DNA from: Bartonella birtlesii IBS 325
Lineage (GTDB): Bacteria > Pseudomonadota > Alphaproteobacteria > Rhizobiales > Rhizobiaceae
Assembly: GCF_000273375.1 (NCBI RefSeq)
Contig: NZ_CM001557.1
Coordinates: forward strand, 1,417,970-1,481,969
Direction: 5' to 3'
DNA length: 64,000 bases
In this document: piece after piece, positions 1 to 10,741 of the stretch
Layout of the letters: each line of letters opens with the position of its first letter
How positions within the stretch are numbered: the stretch's first letter is position 1
Program-made: the position numbers and the translations under genes
The notes under the pieces: model-generated
Told to the model about the DNA's origin: nothing
What the model saw: only the letters and a program-made list of their open reading frames with translations
Database searches by the model: none

Positions 1-2173
1 AAGGCTTTTACAATCTAAACTGATAAAACCAGAGGATATGGAATATAAGTTCCGTCATGATATCCACGCCAATGAGATTGTCTTGCTCGCCTATTACATA
101 GCAGCGATTAACATTGAATCGACCTATCATAGTCTTATGAAAGGGAATTATATTCCTTTCAAGCATATTGGTTTAACCGATACGTTTCGGATGCTTGAAG
201 AAAAAAATCTGCTACAAAAATTATTTAAAGAAAATAGTGAATATTTAGAACATCAGAAAAAACTGAATATCAAAGTTATCTTTGGTAACCCCCCTTATTC
301 GGTAGGACAAAAAAATGCCAATGACAATGCAAAGAACACTCCTTATCCCCTATTAGATGACCGTATCCGTGAAACTTATGCGGCTCAATCGAAGGCAAGC
401 CTTATAAGAGGTCTGTATGATAGTTATATTCGTGCTATTCGTTGGGCTAGTGATCGTATTGATAATGCTGGAATAATCGGCTTTGTTTCTGGTTCTAGTT
501 ATATAGAAAAGTCTACAATGGACGGTTTACGAAAATCTTTAGCCAAAGAATTTACGAGCATTTATGTACTCAATTTACGGGGGGATATACGCAAAAATAT
601 GTTAAGCAATGGAGCAACTCAAGAAGGAGAAAATGTCTTTAGCAGTGGTAGCATGACAGGTATCGCTGTAACATTATTTATAAAAAATCCTAATGTTTTT
701 GGAGATTGTAAAATTTACTATCATGACATCGGTAATAATCTCACAACAAAAGAAAAACTTACAACTCTTGAGTATTTGAGTAGCATTAGTGGCATTACAA
801 ATAAAAAGAGTTGGCAAATAATTACACCAGACAAGCATGGTGATTGGATACATCAACGTGATAACAATTTTGAAACATTTTTAGCTTTAGGTGACAAAAA
901 AGGGCATTGTAAAAAGCTCTTTGAGACTTATTCTCTTGGTATTTCAACAAATCGTGATGCTTGGGCATATAATTCGAACCGTGAATCTTTAGCGAAGAAT
1001 ATGAGTAATATGATTGCTTTCTATAATAGTGAAGTAGTATGTTTTAATAACGTTCATACACATGCTGATCGTAAAGCACATATAAATGCTGTAGATGATT
1101 TTGTTAACACGGATGCAAAAAAAATTAGCTGGAGCCTTAAGCTAAAACAACAGTTAACAAAAGGAAAGCTTTTTGAGTTTGAAGATGCATGCCTTGCTCA
1201 AAGTTTGTATCGTCCTTTTACACAACAATGGCTTTATTATGATCGTATTTTCAATGAAGCAGTCTCTCAAATACCGTATATGTTTCCTACGGAAAAGGCG
1301 GTTGAAAATAAGGCAATACAAGTTACAGGCATAGGAGCAAGATGTGGATTTTCTGTCTTGATGAGTAAAGTTTTGCCTAATCTGGATGCAATAGAAAAAG
1401 GTCAATGCTTTCCACGCTATATTTACGAAGACATTAGGGTCTCAAAAGATAGAAACAAGAAACAAACTCATTTATTTTTAAATTCTACAAAAGAAAGTGA
1501 AAATACTGGTTTACAATGGCGTGATGCCATAACTGATGAAGGGTTAGCACATTTTGAAGCAGCTTATCCTAATGAAACACTCACAAAAGATGATCTGTTT
1601 TATTATGTCTACGGAATTTTACATTCTGAAGATTATCGTACCCGTTATGCTGATAACCTCTCTAAAGAATTGCCTCGTATCCCTTGTGTAAAGAGTGCTG
1701 AGGATTTTTGGAAATTTGTAACAGCAGGGCGTGAACTGGGTCATTTGCATGTAAACTATGAAGATGTGGAGCCTTATCCAGTGACCTTTAAAAAGGGTAA
1801 TCCAAAATTAACTGACATCTCTAATCCAGAAAAGTTTTATTATGTGACTGAAATGAAGTTCGCAAAAGCAGGTAAAGAGAAAGATAAATCAACTGTTATT
1901 TATAACAGCAATATCACAATGACAGACATTCCTCTTGAAGCTTATGAATATATCGTCAATGGCAAGCCCGCTCTTGAATGGGTTATGGGGCGTCAATGCG
2001 TCAAGACTGATAAAAAGAGTGGCATTGTTAATGATGCCAATCGCTATGCTGTTGAAACCATTGGTAACCCTGCTTATCCATTAGAATTATTTCAAAGGGT
2101 TATTACTGTAAGTTTAGAAACAATGAAAATCGTGAAAAAACTACCACAATTAGAAATAAGAGAAACCGAATAG
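1..2173 (+). CDS. Type ISP-like restriction-modification enzyme, C-terminal part (5' truncated by window edge)
   Basis: The frame is open from base 2 through the first ATG at 38, so this is the 3' part of a longer gene and the ATG at 38 is probably internal. The visible 711 residues carry the N6-adenine methyltransferase motif IV, NPPY (about residues 84-87 counted from ATG 38), followed by a several-hundred-residue target-recognition-like region. This arrangement is that of single-polypeptide type ISP/IIG enzymes, whose nuclease, helicase and AdoMet-binding motif I would lie before the window. Such enzymes methylate and cut DNA as a defence against foreign DNA. No frameshift is seen within the visible part. 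It is followed by 1.5 kb without a gene, which fits an accessory island edge. The NPPY methylase part is well supported; the exact R-M type is inferred. Confidence 0.75.
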   Translation, partial: RLLQSKLIKPEDMEYKFRHDIHANEIVLLAYYIAAINIESTYHSLMKGNYIPFKHIGLTDTFRMLEEKNLLQKLFKENSEYLEHQKKLNIKVIFGNPPYSVGQKNANDNAKNTPYPLLDDRIRETYAAQSKASLIRGLYDSYIRAIRWASDRIDNAGIIGFVSGSSYIEKSTMDGLRKSLAKEFTSIYVLNLRGDIRKNMLSNGATQEGENVFSSGSMTGIAVTLFIKNPNVFGDCKIYYHDIGNNLTTKEKLTTLEYLSSISGITNKKSWQIITPDKHGDWIHQRDNNFETFLALGDKKGHCKKLFETYSLGISTNRDAWAYNSNRESLAKNMSNMIAFYNSEVVCFNNVHTHADRKAHINAVDDFVNTDAKKISWSLKLKQQLTKGKLFEFEDACLAQSLYRPFTQQWLYYDRIFNEAVSQIPYMFPTEKAVENKAIQVTGIGARCGFSVLMSKVLPNLDAIEKGQCFPRYIYEDIRVSKDRNKKQTHLFLNSTKESENTGLQWRDAITDEGLAHFEAAYPNETLTKDDLFYYVYGILHSEDYRTRYADNLSKELPRIPCVKSAEDFWKFVTAGRELGHLHVNYEDVEPYPVTFKKGNPKLTDISNPEKFYYVTEMKFAKAGKEKDKSTVIYNSNITMTDIPLEAYEYIVNGKPALEWVMGRQCVKTDKKSGIVNDANRYAVETIGNPAYPLELFQRVITVSLETMKIVKKLPQLEIRETE

Positions 2174-3642
2174 ACTTATAAGACATATAACCTCACAAGC
2201 GGTGTAGAATATAGCTATATCTCTTTTGTAAGTTGATTACATACACTCTTAAAAAAATAGTTTATGACGCGTTATTCTAAAAAAGAAGTTTTGTACTTTT
2301 AAACACTGTACTTTGAATTGCCTTTAAAAGATTATACCGTAATTTAAAATGATAGCTTTATACAAAGGCTATTAAGTTATAAGAGAAATTAACAGAAATC
2401 TTAAAAACTATTGAGTAAAAAAACTGATAGCTTATAAAGATAAAAATACGCGTGATAAGAGCGTTTCTAAATATTATAAATGTATATTCGAAAAATAATA
2501 CAACCGTTTCATAAATCGCATAATATAGTTTTAAAAGCATATATAGTAACTTTGTCGGGTGTACTTATGCCATAGAATACTCTTATGGGAAAAGCGTAAC
2601 AACGAACTTGATGCCGTGTTTTGAGTACCAAACGCTATTATATTATATAAAAATATAAATAAATCAATATGTTATTTGAATTATTTTCTATGAGTTCACA
2701 TTTTTATGCATGATTTATTTTTTGTACTCAAACCTAACTTCTTTGCAAATTAGCTGGCTTAATTTTGAGTTGGCAAATTAACTAACCCACTTTGGTGCTT
2801 GTTAACTTTAGAATAGAGCATTTTCTAAACATCGTCGCTTTTGACTCAAAATTGAGTAAAATCCTATGCCTTTATAATGTCACAACGGTTTTAAATTTCG
2901 CTTGCTTGCGTTTATCACTAAAAGGCTTTTAATTCATAAGACATAACATTGTGAATTCTATTACCTTTATTTTCTACTCCGGTAAAAAATACCGTGGTTA
3001 TAAAATCATCTTTTTAAAAATTCTTTTATACGCCCTTAATGAACTTAATCTATAAGCTTATAAAAGTTTCAAACGATTATTCCTTTTAAGGTTTTTCTCC
3101 CTAAAAAGCAAAGCCTGTACCATTCTTTAAACCTACGCAATTTATATTATCGATAATTTCAAAATGGTTGTGTCATTACATAGTGACTATTTTCTTCTTA
3201 TTGGCTCACACATGAGCAAATTTTTTCTCTATTTTTAACATTAGGAATTAAATTTAACACATTATTTTAAAAGAAAAATACTTAATATTTTTCCTTTTTA
3301 AACATTCCTCTTATTTGCATTTTTTAAATATTAGCAAAAGCTTTATCTTCTCACCCTCAATGTCCTTTAAGATCCTTCCAAATTATCTCTCTTATTTCTA
3401 TCTTTTAAAAAATAATTTCTAAAATAAAAGATAAAAAAATAACCTGTTATAATAACAGTTTACATAAATATTGCACAAAATATAAATTAGGAAATTATTT
3501 TAATTTTAATCAATGACTTCAACACTATAAAATTCATAACTATACGAATTTCATCATGAAATTATTTTCACAAAATTCAAAATACTTTTCATTGAAAATA
3601 TACATCCCATATAATACATAAAATGTTCACGGAGATATCTTT
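2174..3642. other. 1.47 kb non-coding, AT-rich spacer
   Basis: No credible gene was seen on either strand. The longest frames are short, AT-driven and lack ribosome-binding sites. It holds small inverted sequences built on ACTCAA/TTGAGT (near 2620-2860). The end (about 3630-3642) contains the GGAG ribosome-binding site of the lemA-like gene. It probably consists of decayed accessory DNA after the restriction gene, but no former product can be named. Confidence 0.5.
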
Positions 3643-4287
3643 ATGTTAAATATACGAAATGCTTCAATGATATTTACTCATCCTATAGCTAAAATATTAA
3701 GGAAATTTTCAAGCGCTATCCTCTTGGCATTTCTAATACCACTTTTAACTGGCTGCGGATTTAATACGATCCCAACAAATGAAGAAAAAGCACATGCCGC
3801 ATGGAGTGAAGTGCTAAACCAATATCAACGTCGTGCAGATCTCATTCCTAATCTCGTGGAAACTGTCAAAGCCTATGCTGCCCATGAACAAACTGTCTTT
3901 ACGAATGTTATTGAAGCACGTGCTAAAACAACGCAAGTAAATATCAATGCAGATATGTTGAATAACTCAGAAATAATGAAACAATATCTCAACAATCAAG
4001 CAAGTTTATCAAGCGCACTTTCACGTCTTATGGCTGTTGTCGAAAACTATCCTGATCTTAAAGCAAATCAGAACTTTCTTGCTCTTCAATCACAATTAGA
4101 AGGAACTGAAAACCGTATTTCTGTTGCGCGCCGTGATTATATCGAAGCCGTACGTGCCTACAATACAGCCCTCAAAACAATACCAACTATGATTTGGGCA
4201 AAATTATGGTTTCGTGATGCTAAGCCTATGCCAACTTTTACCATCGATACCAATAGCCAACAAACACCGAAAGTCAATTTTAATTAA
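3643..4287 (+). CDS. lemA: LemA family lipoprotein
   Basis: A 214-residue LemA-family protein. The N-terminus has a basic stretch, then a hydrophobic segment (about 23-36) ending in the lipobox LLTGC with Cys38, so it is predicted to be a lipoprotein rather than a plain membrane anchor. The body has the family pattern: the W-x-x-V-x-x-x-Y-x-R-R-A-D-L-I-P-N-L-V motif at about 53-73, followed by long helices, and the late motif R-R-D-Y-I-E-A-V-R-x-Y-N at about 163-174. The function of LemA proteins in bacteria is not settled. The start has an upstream GGAG. The stop overlaps the ATG of the TPM-domain gene by one base (TAATG), so the two are translationally coupled; this pair is common in Proteobacteria and points to a shared envelope role. 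Confidence 0.9.
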   Translation: MLNIRNASMIFTHPIAKILRKFSSAILLAFLIPLLTGCGFNTIPTNEEKAHAAWSEVLNQYQRRADLIPNLVETVKAYAAHEQTVFTNVIEARAKTTQVNINADMLNNSEIMKQYLNNQASLSSALSRLMAVVENYPDLKANQNFLALQSQLEGTENRISVARRDYIEAVRAYNTALKTIPTMIWAKLWFRDAKPMPTFTIDTNSQQTPKVNFN

Positions 4288-5138
4288 TGAAACCGTTTCG
4301 ACATTCTATGCAATGTAGTGTTTTTCCACGCTTATGGGCTTTTTTGAGTGCTCTATATTTGGTTGTTGCATTGGGAAGTGTTGCTTACTCGCAAACTAAG
4401 TTTCCTCCCTTAACTGGCTATGTCAACGATGTAGCTCATTTGCTTGATAATGCAACAAAAAAGAATTTAACAGAAAAACTGGCTATACTCGAAGAGCAAA
4501 CAGGAGATCAAATTGTTATTGTAACTCTGCCCACCCTTTCAGGAAACAGTATAGAGGCATATAGCAATTCTCTTTTTCGTACATGGGGATTAGGTCAAAA
4601 ACAGATCAATAATGGTGTATTATTCGTCATTGCACCAAATGAACGCGAAGTACGTATTGAAGTGGGCTATGGTTTGGAAGGAGAGCTAACAGACGCTATG
4701 TCCTCAGTCATCATTAATAACTTCGTTCTTCCAAATTTCCGTGAAGGAAATTATCAAAAAGGAATTGTCGAAGCCGTTCATGCAATTATAAAAGTTATTA
4801 CAGAAAATGATTCTGATTTTTCTTTTCGAATCAAGGAAAAAGCTAGGGCTATTGAAGAAAAACGTAAACAAGCCGAACAAGAAGAAATGATAATCAATAC
4901 AATTATGTTTTTAATCTTTTTTATAATGGTTGGTTTACCCATTTTTGCGATGATTTTTGGTAAAAAAGTAGGTCCACAAAAATATCTCTGGATGGGTATA
5001 ATCTTCACACCTTGGTTTTTAAATTTAAATGCTGCGGGCAGACGATCTGGTGGAATCTATGGTAGCCATTCAGGAGACGGAGGATTTAGAGGTGGTGGTG
5101 GATCATCAGGTGGTGGCGGTGCAACAGGAAGGTGGTAA
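4287..5138 (+). CDS. TPM-domain (YgcG-type) membrane protein
   Basis: A 283-residue protein with a signal peptide-like hydrophobic segment (about 15-35), a TPM_phosphatase domain (about 40-165; it opens with G-Y-V-N-D-x-A-x-L-L and contains N-N-G-V-L-x-x-x-A and V-R-I-E-V-G-Y-G-L-E-G), a charged helix, a transmembrane segment near 205-225 and a glycine/serine-rich tail ending GRW. That order is typical of YgcG-type proteins, whose TPM domain is thought to sit outside the cytoplasm. The biochemical role is uncertain; related TPM domains have been linked to photosystem repair and acid phosphatase activity. It overlaps the lemA-like stop by one base and is almost certainly co-transcribed with it. 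Confidence 0.88.
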   Translation: MKPFRHSMQCSVFPRLWAFLSALYLVVALGSVAYSQTKFPPLTGYVNDVAHLLDNATKKNLTEKLAILEEQTGDQIVIVTLPTLSGNSIEAYSNSLFRTWGLGQKQINNGVLFVIAPNEREVRIEVGYGLEGELTDAMSSVIINNFVLPNFREGNYQKGIVEAVHAIIKVITENDSDFSFRIKEKARAIEEKRKQAEQEEMIINTIMFLIFFIMVGLPIFAMIFGKKVGPQKYLWMGIIFTPWFLNLNAAGRRSGGIYGSHSGDGGFRGGGGSSGGGGATGRW

Positions 5139-5287
5139 AAGGAGCGCATATTTTTAAGCATAGCGAATTTTCTTAAACTAAAATTCATTATTGTGTTATC
5201 TTAATTTTAATAAACAATTTCATATCTTACCCTGTAACTCTTTTACTGATTTTAACGCGAACTCGAATACCAATATAAATATTGCTC

Positions 5288-6025
5288 ATGACATTTGAAT
5301 TAAAACATACTGATCGTAATCATTTACCACATCAGTTTAAAACAGTCCTCGGGAATCCACCAGTTGAATGGAAAATAAGTAATAACTTGATCGAATATCC
5401 TGAAGCACTTCGTTATATGCAAGAGCGTGTAGAAAACATTCTTGCAAAAAATGCGCATGAACAAGTTTGGCTTCTTGAGCATCCTTCCCTTTATACAGCT
5501 GGTACGAGTGCAAACAAAAAAGATCTTTTAGCACCTCATTTGTTTCCTGTTTATGAAGCAGGCCGCGGTGGTGAATTTACATATCATGGTCCAGGTCAAC
5601 GTATTGCTTATATTATGCTTGATCTTAAACGCCGAAAACAAGACATCCGTGCTTTTATTAGTGCCTTAGAAGAATGGATCATACAAATGCTTGCGAAATT
5701 CAATATCAAAGGTGAACGTCGCGAAGATCGCGTTGGTGTTTGGGTTAAATGTCCCAATTGCTTTTCTACACAAAGCGATTTCTCTCCCGAAAATAAAATC
5801 GCAGCTATTGGCATTCGTATACGCAAATGGGTAAGTTTTCATGGCATTTCTATCAATGTTAATCCAAATTTAGCGCATTATTCAGGGATTGTTCCCTGTG
5901 GAATCACAAATTACGGTGTAACCAGCTTTTTTGATTTAGGTTTCCCTGTAAAAATACATGATATTGATATTGTTCTCAAAAAAGAATTTGAACAAATTTT
6001 CGGTCCAACAATTGATGTTCCCTAA
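5288..6025 (+). CDS. lipB: Octanoyl-[acyl-carrier-protein]-protein N-octanoyltransferase
   Basis: LipB moves the octanoyl group from ACP to the lipoyl domains of 2-oxoacid dehydrogenases and the glycine cleavage H protein; LipA then inserts sulfur. The protein shows the family core GRGGxxTYHGPGQ (about residues 92-104), the Lys of KIAAIG (K170) and the Cys of PCGI (C204), which form the catalytic pair. Length (about 245 residues) is normal. A TTG lies two codons upstream at 5282, but the ATG at 5288 is preferred. There is no obvious Shine-Dalgarno sequence at this start. A somewhat longer N-terminus than the E. coli enzyme is usual in Rhizobiales. It stands between the TPM gene and parE as a single gene. 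Confidence 0.95.
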   Translation: MTFELKHTDRNHLPHQFKTVLGNPPVEWKISNNLIEYPEALRYMQERVENILAKNAHEQVWLLEHPSLYTAGTSANKKDLLAPHLFPVYEAGRGGEFTYHGPGQRIAYIMLDLKRRKQDIRAFISALEEWIIQMLAKFNIKGERREDRVGVWVKCPNCFSTQSDFSPENKIAAIGIRIRKWVSFHGISINVNPNLAHYSGIVPCGITNYGVTSFFDLGFPVKIHDIDIVLKKEFEQIFGPTIDVP

Positions 6026-6106
6026 GTGCATTGATTTTTAAATAAAAAACAGGCATAAATTTATTTTCATGAAAATTTTATTTTGTGAGGTGGATAATCA
6101 AACGCT

Positions 6107-8173
6107 ATGAGCGATAACAGTAAAGATCTTTTTAGTATTTTAAATAATGCACAGTCTCGGGTAAATGCAAAAGAAAAAAATCTAAAATTCCCTATGAAGT
6201 CAGAAGCAATGGCTTCGAAAAAAAATACGAAAGATACGCAAGAAGATAGCTATAATGCCCTCTCTATTCGAGTGCTTGAGGGTTTAGAGCCTGTGCGCTT
6301 ACGTCCTGGAATGTATATTGGTGGAACAGATAGTAAAGCACTTCATCATTTATTTGCCGAAATTATTGATAACGCCATGGATGAAGCTGTCGCTGGTTAT
6401 GCAGATTTAATTGATGTATCGCTAGATAGAAACGGCTATTTAACGGTTACAGATAATGGACGTGGCATTCCTGTCGAAAACCATCCTCAAATGCCTGATA
6501 AATCTACTCTTGAAGTCATTATGACACAACTCCATTCAGGTGGAAAATTTGATGGAAAAGCTTATCAAACTGCTGGAGGGCTTCATGGAGTAGGAATTTC
6601 TGTTGTTAATGCTCTTTGCGATGATATGGAAGTCGAAGTAGCACGAGAACGAAAACTTTATCGACAACGCTTTTCACGCGGTATTCCTCAATCTGAATTG
6701 GAAGATTTGGGTGATGTTTATAATCGTCGTGGCACACGCGTTCGTTTTCATCCTGATAGTAAAATTTTTGGTGAAAAAGCAGCTTTTGATCCAGAAAAAA
6801 TTTATAAGATGGCACGCTCCAAGGCTTATCTTTTTGGCGGCGTAAAAATTCGCTGGAATTGCGACCCTATCATACTCGAACAAACAAAAAATATTCCTGA
6901 AAAAGCTATTTTTCACTTCCCTGATGGCCTTAAAGACTATTTACTCTCATCTCTGAAAGATGAATATCGAGTAACGTCGGAAATTTTTTCCGGCAAAACA
7001 AAACAATGTAATGGTCATGGCTCCGTTGAATGGGCTATCGCTTGGCATGGTGGTGATGCCTGCGTACAATCTTACTGCAATACTATCCCCACCGGAGAAG
7101 GGGGAACACACGAAATGGGATTGCGCCAAGCTCTTTTGCGCGGATTGAAATCCTACGCTGAGTTAATAGGCAACAAACGTGCTTCTATCATTACATCCGA
7201 TGACGTTATGATTTCAACGGCTGCAATACTTTCAATCTTCATCAGAAATCCTGAATTTGTTGGACAAACAAAAGATCGATTAGCAACCATCGAAGCACAA
7301 CGTATCGTTGAGAATGCTATACGTGATCCTTTCGATCATTGGCTGACAAATTCTCCACAAGAATCCACAAAACTTCTCGATTGGGTTGTTGAACGTGCTG
7401 AAGAACGCGTTAGACGGCGTCAAGACAGAGAAATAAGTCGGAAAACTACTGTACGTAAATTACGTCTCCCCGGTAAACTTGCAGATTGCAGTCAAAACTC
7501 TGCCGCTGGTGCTGAATTATTCATTGTTGAAGGTGATTCTGCTGGTGGTTCCGCTAAACAAGCGCGAAACAGAGCAAATCAAGCAATTTTACCTCTTCGT
7601 GGGAAAATCCTAAATGTAGCCAGTGCTGCACACGAGAAAATGAACTCAAGCCAAACAATTGGCGATCTTATACTTGCTCTTGGATGTGGAACGCGCACTA
7701 AGTATCGCGAAAAAGATCTCAGATATGAACGTATTATCATTATGACCGATGCGGATGTTGATGGTGCTCATATTGCCTCTCTCCTCATTACTTTCTTTTT
7801 TCAAGAGATGCCCGATCTTATTCGTCAAGGACATTTGTACCTTGCAGTGCCTCCTCTTTACAGAATATCACAAGGAGGAAAAGTCGCTTATGCACGTGAT
7901 GATACCCATAAGGATGAATTACTGAAGACAGAATTTACCGGAAAAGCTAAAATCGAAATTGGTCGTTTCAAAGGACTTGGTGAAATGCGCGCTGAACAGC
8001 TTAAAGAAACGACTATGCATCCTCAAAAACGTACACTGCTACGTATTTCTATTGATACAATGGAAATGCAAGAAACTAAAAATACAGTAGAGAGTCTCAT
8101 GGGAACAAAACCAGAAGCGCGGTTTCGTTTTATACAAGAAAATTCTACTTTTGCTTCCAATCTAGACATCTAA
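6107..8173 (+). CDS. parE: DNA topoisomerase IV subunit B
   Basis: The 688-residue ATPase subunit of topoisomerase IV, which decatenates daughter chromosomes together with ParC (the 3' part of parC lies at the other end of this window). Visible elements in order are a low-complexity charged N-terminal extension (1-45), the GHKL ATPase start LEGLEPVRLRPGMYIG, the Mg-binding helix with E-I-I-D-N-A-M-D-E-A, the ATP lid G-G-L-H-G-V-G near 160-167, and the TOPRIM domain with EGDSAGG (about 474-480) and DADVDGAH (about 546-553). No GyrB-specific insert is present, and the frame is intact. GAGGTGG upstream is a good ribosome-binding site for the ATG at 6107. Confidence 0.95.
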   Translation: MSDNSKDLFSILNNAQSRVNAKEKNLKFPMKSEAMASKKNTKDTQEDSYNALSIRVLEGLEPVRLRPGMYIGGTDSKALHHLFAEIIDNAMDEAVAGYADLIDVSLDRNGYLTVTDNGRGIPVENHPQMPDKSTLEVIMTQLHSGGKFDGKAYQTAGGLHGVGISVVNALCDDMEVEVARERKLYRQRFSRGIPQSELEDLGDVYNRRGTRVRFHPDSKIFGEKAAFDPEKIYKMARSKAYLFGGVKIRWNCDPIILEQTKNIPEKAIFHFPDGLKDYLLSSLKDEYRVTSEIFSGKTKQCNGHGSVEWAIAWHGGDACVQSYCNTIPTGEGGTHEMGLRQALLRGLKSYAELIGNKRASIITSDDVMISTAAILSIFIRNPEFVGQTKDRLATIEAQRIVENAIRDPFDHWLTNSPQESTKLLDWVVERAEERVRRRQDREISRKTTVRKLRLPGKLADCSQNSAAGAELFIVEGDSAGGSAKQARNRANQAILPLRGKILNVASAAHEKMNSSQTIGDLILALGCGTRTKYREKDLRYERIIIMTDADVDGAHIASLLITFFFQEMPDLIRQGHLYLAVPPLYRISQGGKVAYARDDTHKDELLKTEFTGKAKIEIGRFKGLGEMRAEQLKETTMHPQKRTLLRISIDTMEMQETKNTVESLMGTKPEARFRFIQENSTFASNLDI

Positions 8174-8191
8174 TTTCCAAAAAACTCTCTC

Positions 8192-9976
8192 TTAAATTAC
8201 CGCTGCTGCGTCAATCACACGCAGTTGTGGATTAATCGTTCCATTCCAATAATTCAAGCTAAGATTACCAGCCAAATGGATTATTTCGCCAATATTTTCA
8301 AAAAGAAAATCACCAAGCGATGTTCCTACAGCACGAAAAGCTATTCCTTGCAGTTTTTTTCCTTCAATATTAGAAATAACAAGGCGAAGATGTCCTTTTC
8401 CAACCTCACTCAGATGAACGAGCCGATGAGAAGGAAGAACAAAAACGGGTGTATTATTTCCTGAACCAAATGGACCTGCTTTTTCGATCATCTCAAAAAG
8501 CTCTTTATTAGCACCAGAGGCAGAAAGACAACCATCTATATTGAGAGACTTTTTAACACGCAACTGCGAAACCATTAAAGAGACTTTTTCTTCTAGCCAT
8601 GCTCTAAAAGTTTCAATTTTTGTCGATTGGATTGTGATCCCTGCTGCCATACTATGCCCCCCTCCCTTTTCTAATAAATTTAATGTGACAGCTTCACGAA
8701 CAAGTGCCCCTAAATCTATACCGCTCATTGAGCGTCCCGATCCCACACCACTTCCATCTTCTTTCAAAGCAATTGCAAAAACAGGACAAAAAAAACGCTC
8801 TTTTAAGCGAGATGCGAGAATACCAATAATTCCCGGATGCCATTCTTGATGAGCAATGACAAGTGACCGTGGTGTTTCACTCTCTTGATAAAGAGAATCA
8901 ATATAAGTTTCTGCTTGCGCTAATTGAATGCCTTCCATTTCTTGACGTTCTTGATTAAGTTGATTCAATTGTTCTGCTATTCTCTCAGCCTCATCTTTAT
9001 TATTACAGCTGAGCAAACGCGCTCCCAAAGCCTGATCTCCAATACGACCTCCTGCATTAATTCTAGGACCTAATAAAAAACCTAAATGAAAGCTATTAAG
9101 CGGCTCACCTATACGCGCGACCTTTGTTAAAGCTGCTATCCCAAAATTATGCATGGAACGAGCAACTTGAAGCCCTTTAACTACAAAAGCACGATTAACG
9201 CCTTGTAATGGAACGACATCACATATAGTCGCCAACGCAACAAGATCGAGCATACTTAAAAGGTCAGGAAGCTTTCCTTTAAATTTTTTCTTCCGCAACA
9301 AATGATGAACCCATGCTAATGTAACAAAGACAACGCCAGCAGCGCATAAATGCCCCTGTCCAGAAAAATCATCGGGACGGTTAGGATTGACAAGAGCAAT
9401 AGCTTCTTGATGAACCTCTGACATTTGATGATGATCTAAAATTACAACATCAGCGCCTGCAAGCCTTGCTGCTTTTACTGCATCTGGACTATTTGCGCCA
9501 CAATCAACGGTAATAATTAAATGGGCACCTTCTTGCACGAGCATTCTCATTGCTTGTTCATTTGGGCCATATCCTTCAACGATACGATCAGGAATATAAA
9601 TTTTTACTTCCATACCAAAATAACGGAAAAAGCGCGCTACCAGTGCTGATGAACAAGCACCATCAACGTCATAGTCACCAAAAACTGCAACCCTCTGTTG
9701 ATTCAAAATAGCTTTAACAATACGCTCTGCTGCACATTGCATATCGTTAAAACTTTCTGGATCAGGCATTAACGTGCGCAGTGTTGGATTGATAAAAGCA
9801 ACAGCCTCAGATTCATCCACATCTCTTGCTGAAAGAACCCGCGCCAACGGATCTGGAAGACCAAATTTTTGAGAAATCGCACGAGCGTTATTGGCCCCTT
9901 GAATATCAAGGGCATCTAACCAAGCCTGACCACAAGCAGAAGATTTGACATTGAGAAAATAAAGAGACCGCTGCAT
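8192..9976 (-). CDS. recJ: Single-stranded-DNA-specific 5'-3' exonuclease RecJ
   Basis: A 594-residue RecJ that degrades single-stranded DNA 5' to 3' in RecF-pathway recombination, mismatch repair and base excision repair. The DHH-family motifs are complete: motif I FGDYDVDGA (about 99-107), motif II with VDCG (about 155), motif III LDHHQ (about 180-184), and the DHHA1 domain with GGGHSMAAG (about 440-448). The C-terminal OB-like region is also present. It is convergent with parE, with only 18 bp between the stops and no clear terminator there. Length and residues are normal. Confidence 0.95.
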   Translation of the reverse strand: MQRSLYFLNVKSSACGQAWLDALDIQGANNARAISQKFGLPDPLARVLSARDVDESEAVAFINPTLRTLMPDPESFNDMQCAAERIVKAILNQQRVAVFGDYDVDGACSSALVARFFRYFGMEVKIYIPDRIVEGYGPNEQAMRMLVQEGAHLIITVDCGANSPDAVKAARLAGADVVILDHHQMSEVHQEAIALVNPNRPDDFSGQGHLCAAGVVFVTLAWVHHLLRKKKFKGKLPDLLSMLDLVALATICDVVPLQGVNRAFVVKGLQVARSMHNFGIAALTKVARIGEPLNSFHLGFLLGPRINAGGRIGDQALGARLLSCNNKDEAERIAEQLNQLNQERQEMEGIQLAQAETYIDSLYQESETPRSLVIAHQEWHPGIIGILASRLKERFFCPVFAIALKEDGSGVGSGRSMSGIDLGALVREAVTLNLLEKGGGHSMAAGITIQSTKIETFRAWLEEKVSLMVSQLRVKKSLNIDGCLSASGANKELFEMIEKAGPFGSGNNTPVFVLPSHRLVHLSEVGKGHLRLVISNIEGKKLQGIAFRAVGTSLGDFLFENIGEIIHLAGNLSLNYWNGTINPQLRVIDAAAVI

Positions 9977-10274
9977 TATTACTTATTTTATAATGAAGGT
10001 GAATAAAATACAATCAGGACTTATAAGATAAAACTTTCTTTCTCAGCATTTATTCTCATTTAAAAAGTGCATCAATACCTCCCAATGCGTGGTATTATAA
10101 TACCTCAATTATAAAGTACTGTTTTATAAGTTTTTATTTTCTCTTGACGTAAACCAAAAGACATTATATCAGAGCAAGTAGTACGCGTTAAATATTTCGC
10201 TATGATAACAATCTTCAACGCAAAGCAATAAAAATTCCCTTAAGTTTTAAAGGGATTTAATAAAGGATACTTCT

Positions 10275-10739
10275 ATGGCAACTTTTTCACAAAAGCCAAC
10301 TGAAGTGGTGAAAAAATGGGTTATTATTGACGCAGAAAACCTTGTTTTAGGTCGTCTTGCCACATTCATTGCTAATCGCTTACGTGGCAAACATAAAGCT
10401 ACATTTACTCCACATATCGATGATGGTGACAATGTTATTGTGATCAATGCAGATAAAATATCTCTTACCGGTAAAAAATATACAGATAAAAAATATTATT
10501 GGCATACCGGCTATATTGGTGGAATCAAAGAACGTACAGCGCGTCAGATTCTTGAAGGACGTTTTCCCGAACGCGTTGTTGAAAAGGCTGTAGAACGTAT
10601 GATTCCTCGTGGACCACTTGGCCGTCGCCAATTGAAGAATCTGCGTGTTTATGCTGGAAGCCAACACCCGCATGTAGCACAACAGCCTGAAGCTCTTGAC
10701 GTTGGTGCTCTAAACCGCAAAAACAAAAGGATTGCTTAA
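10275..10739 (+). CDS. rplM: 50S ribosomal protein L13
   Basis: A 154-residue L13, an early-assembly protein of the large subunit. Family motifs seen are W-x-x-I-D-A-x-x-x-x-L-G-R-L-A (about 16-30), [15 protein letters not shown] (about 38-52), [10 protein letters not shown] (about 73-82) and the [10 protein letters not shown] motif (about 108-117). A frame from 10275 uses an ATG with the AAAGGAT-type ribosome-binding site just upstream. Two bases separate its stop from rpsI; the rplM-rpsI operon is conserved in bacteria. The 300 bp before it (about 9980-10270) must hold the promoter, but I could not assign -35/-10 boxes with confidence. Confidence 0.97.
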   Translation: MATFSQKPTEVVKKWVIIDAENLVLGRLATFIANRLRGKHKATFTPHIDDGDNVIVINADKISLTGKKYTDKKYYWHTGYIGGIKERTARQILEGRFPERVVEKAVERMIPRGPLGRRQLKNLRVYAGSQHPHVAQQPEALDVGALNRKNKRIA

Positions 10740-10741
10740 TT

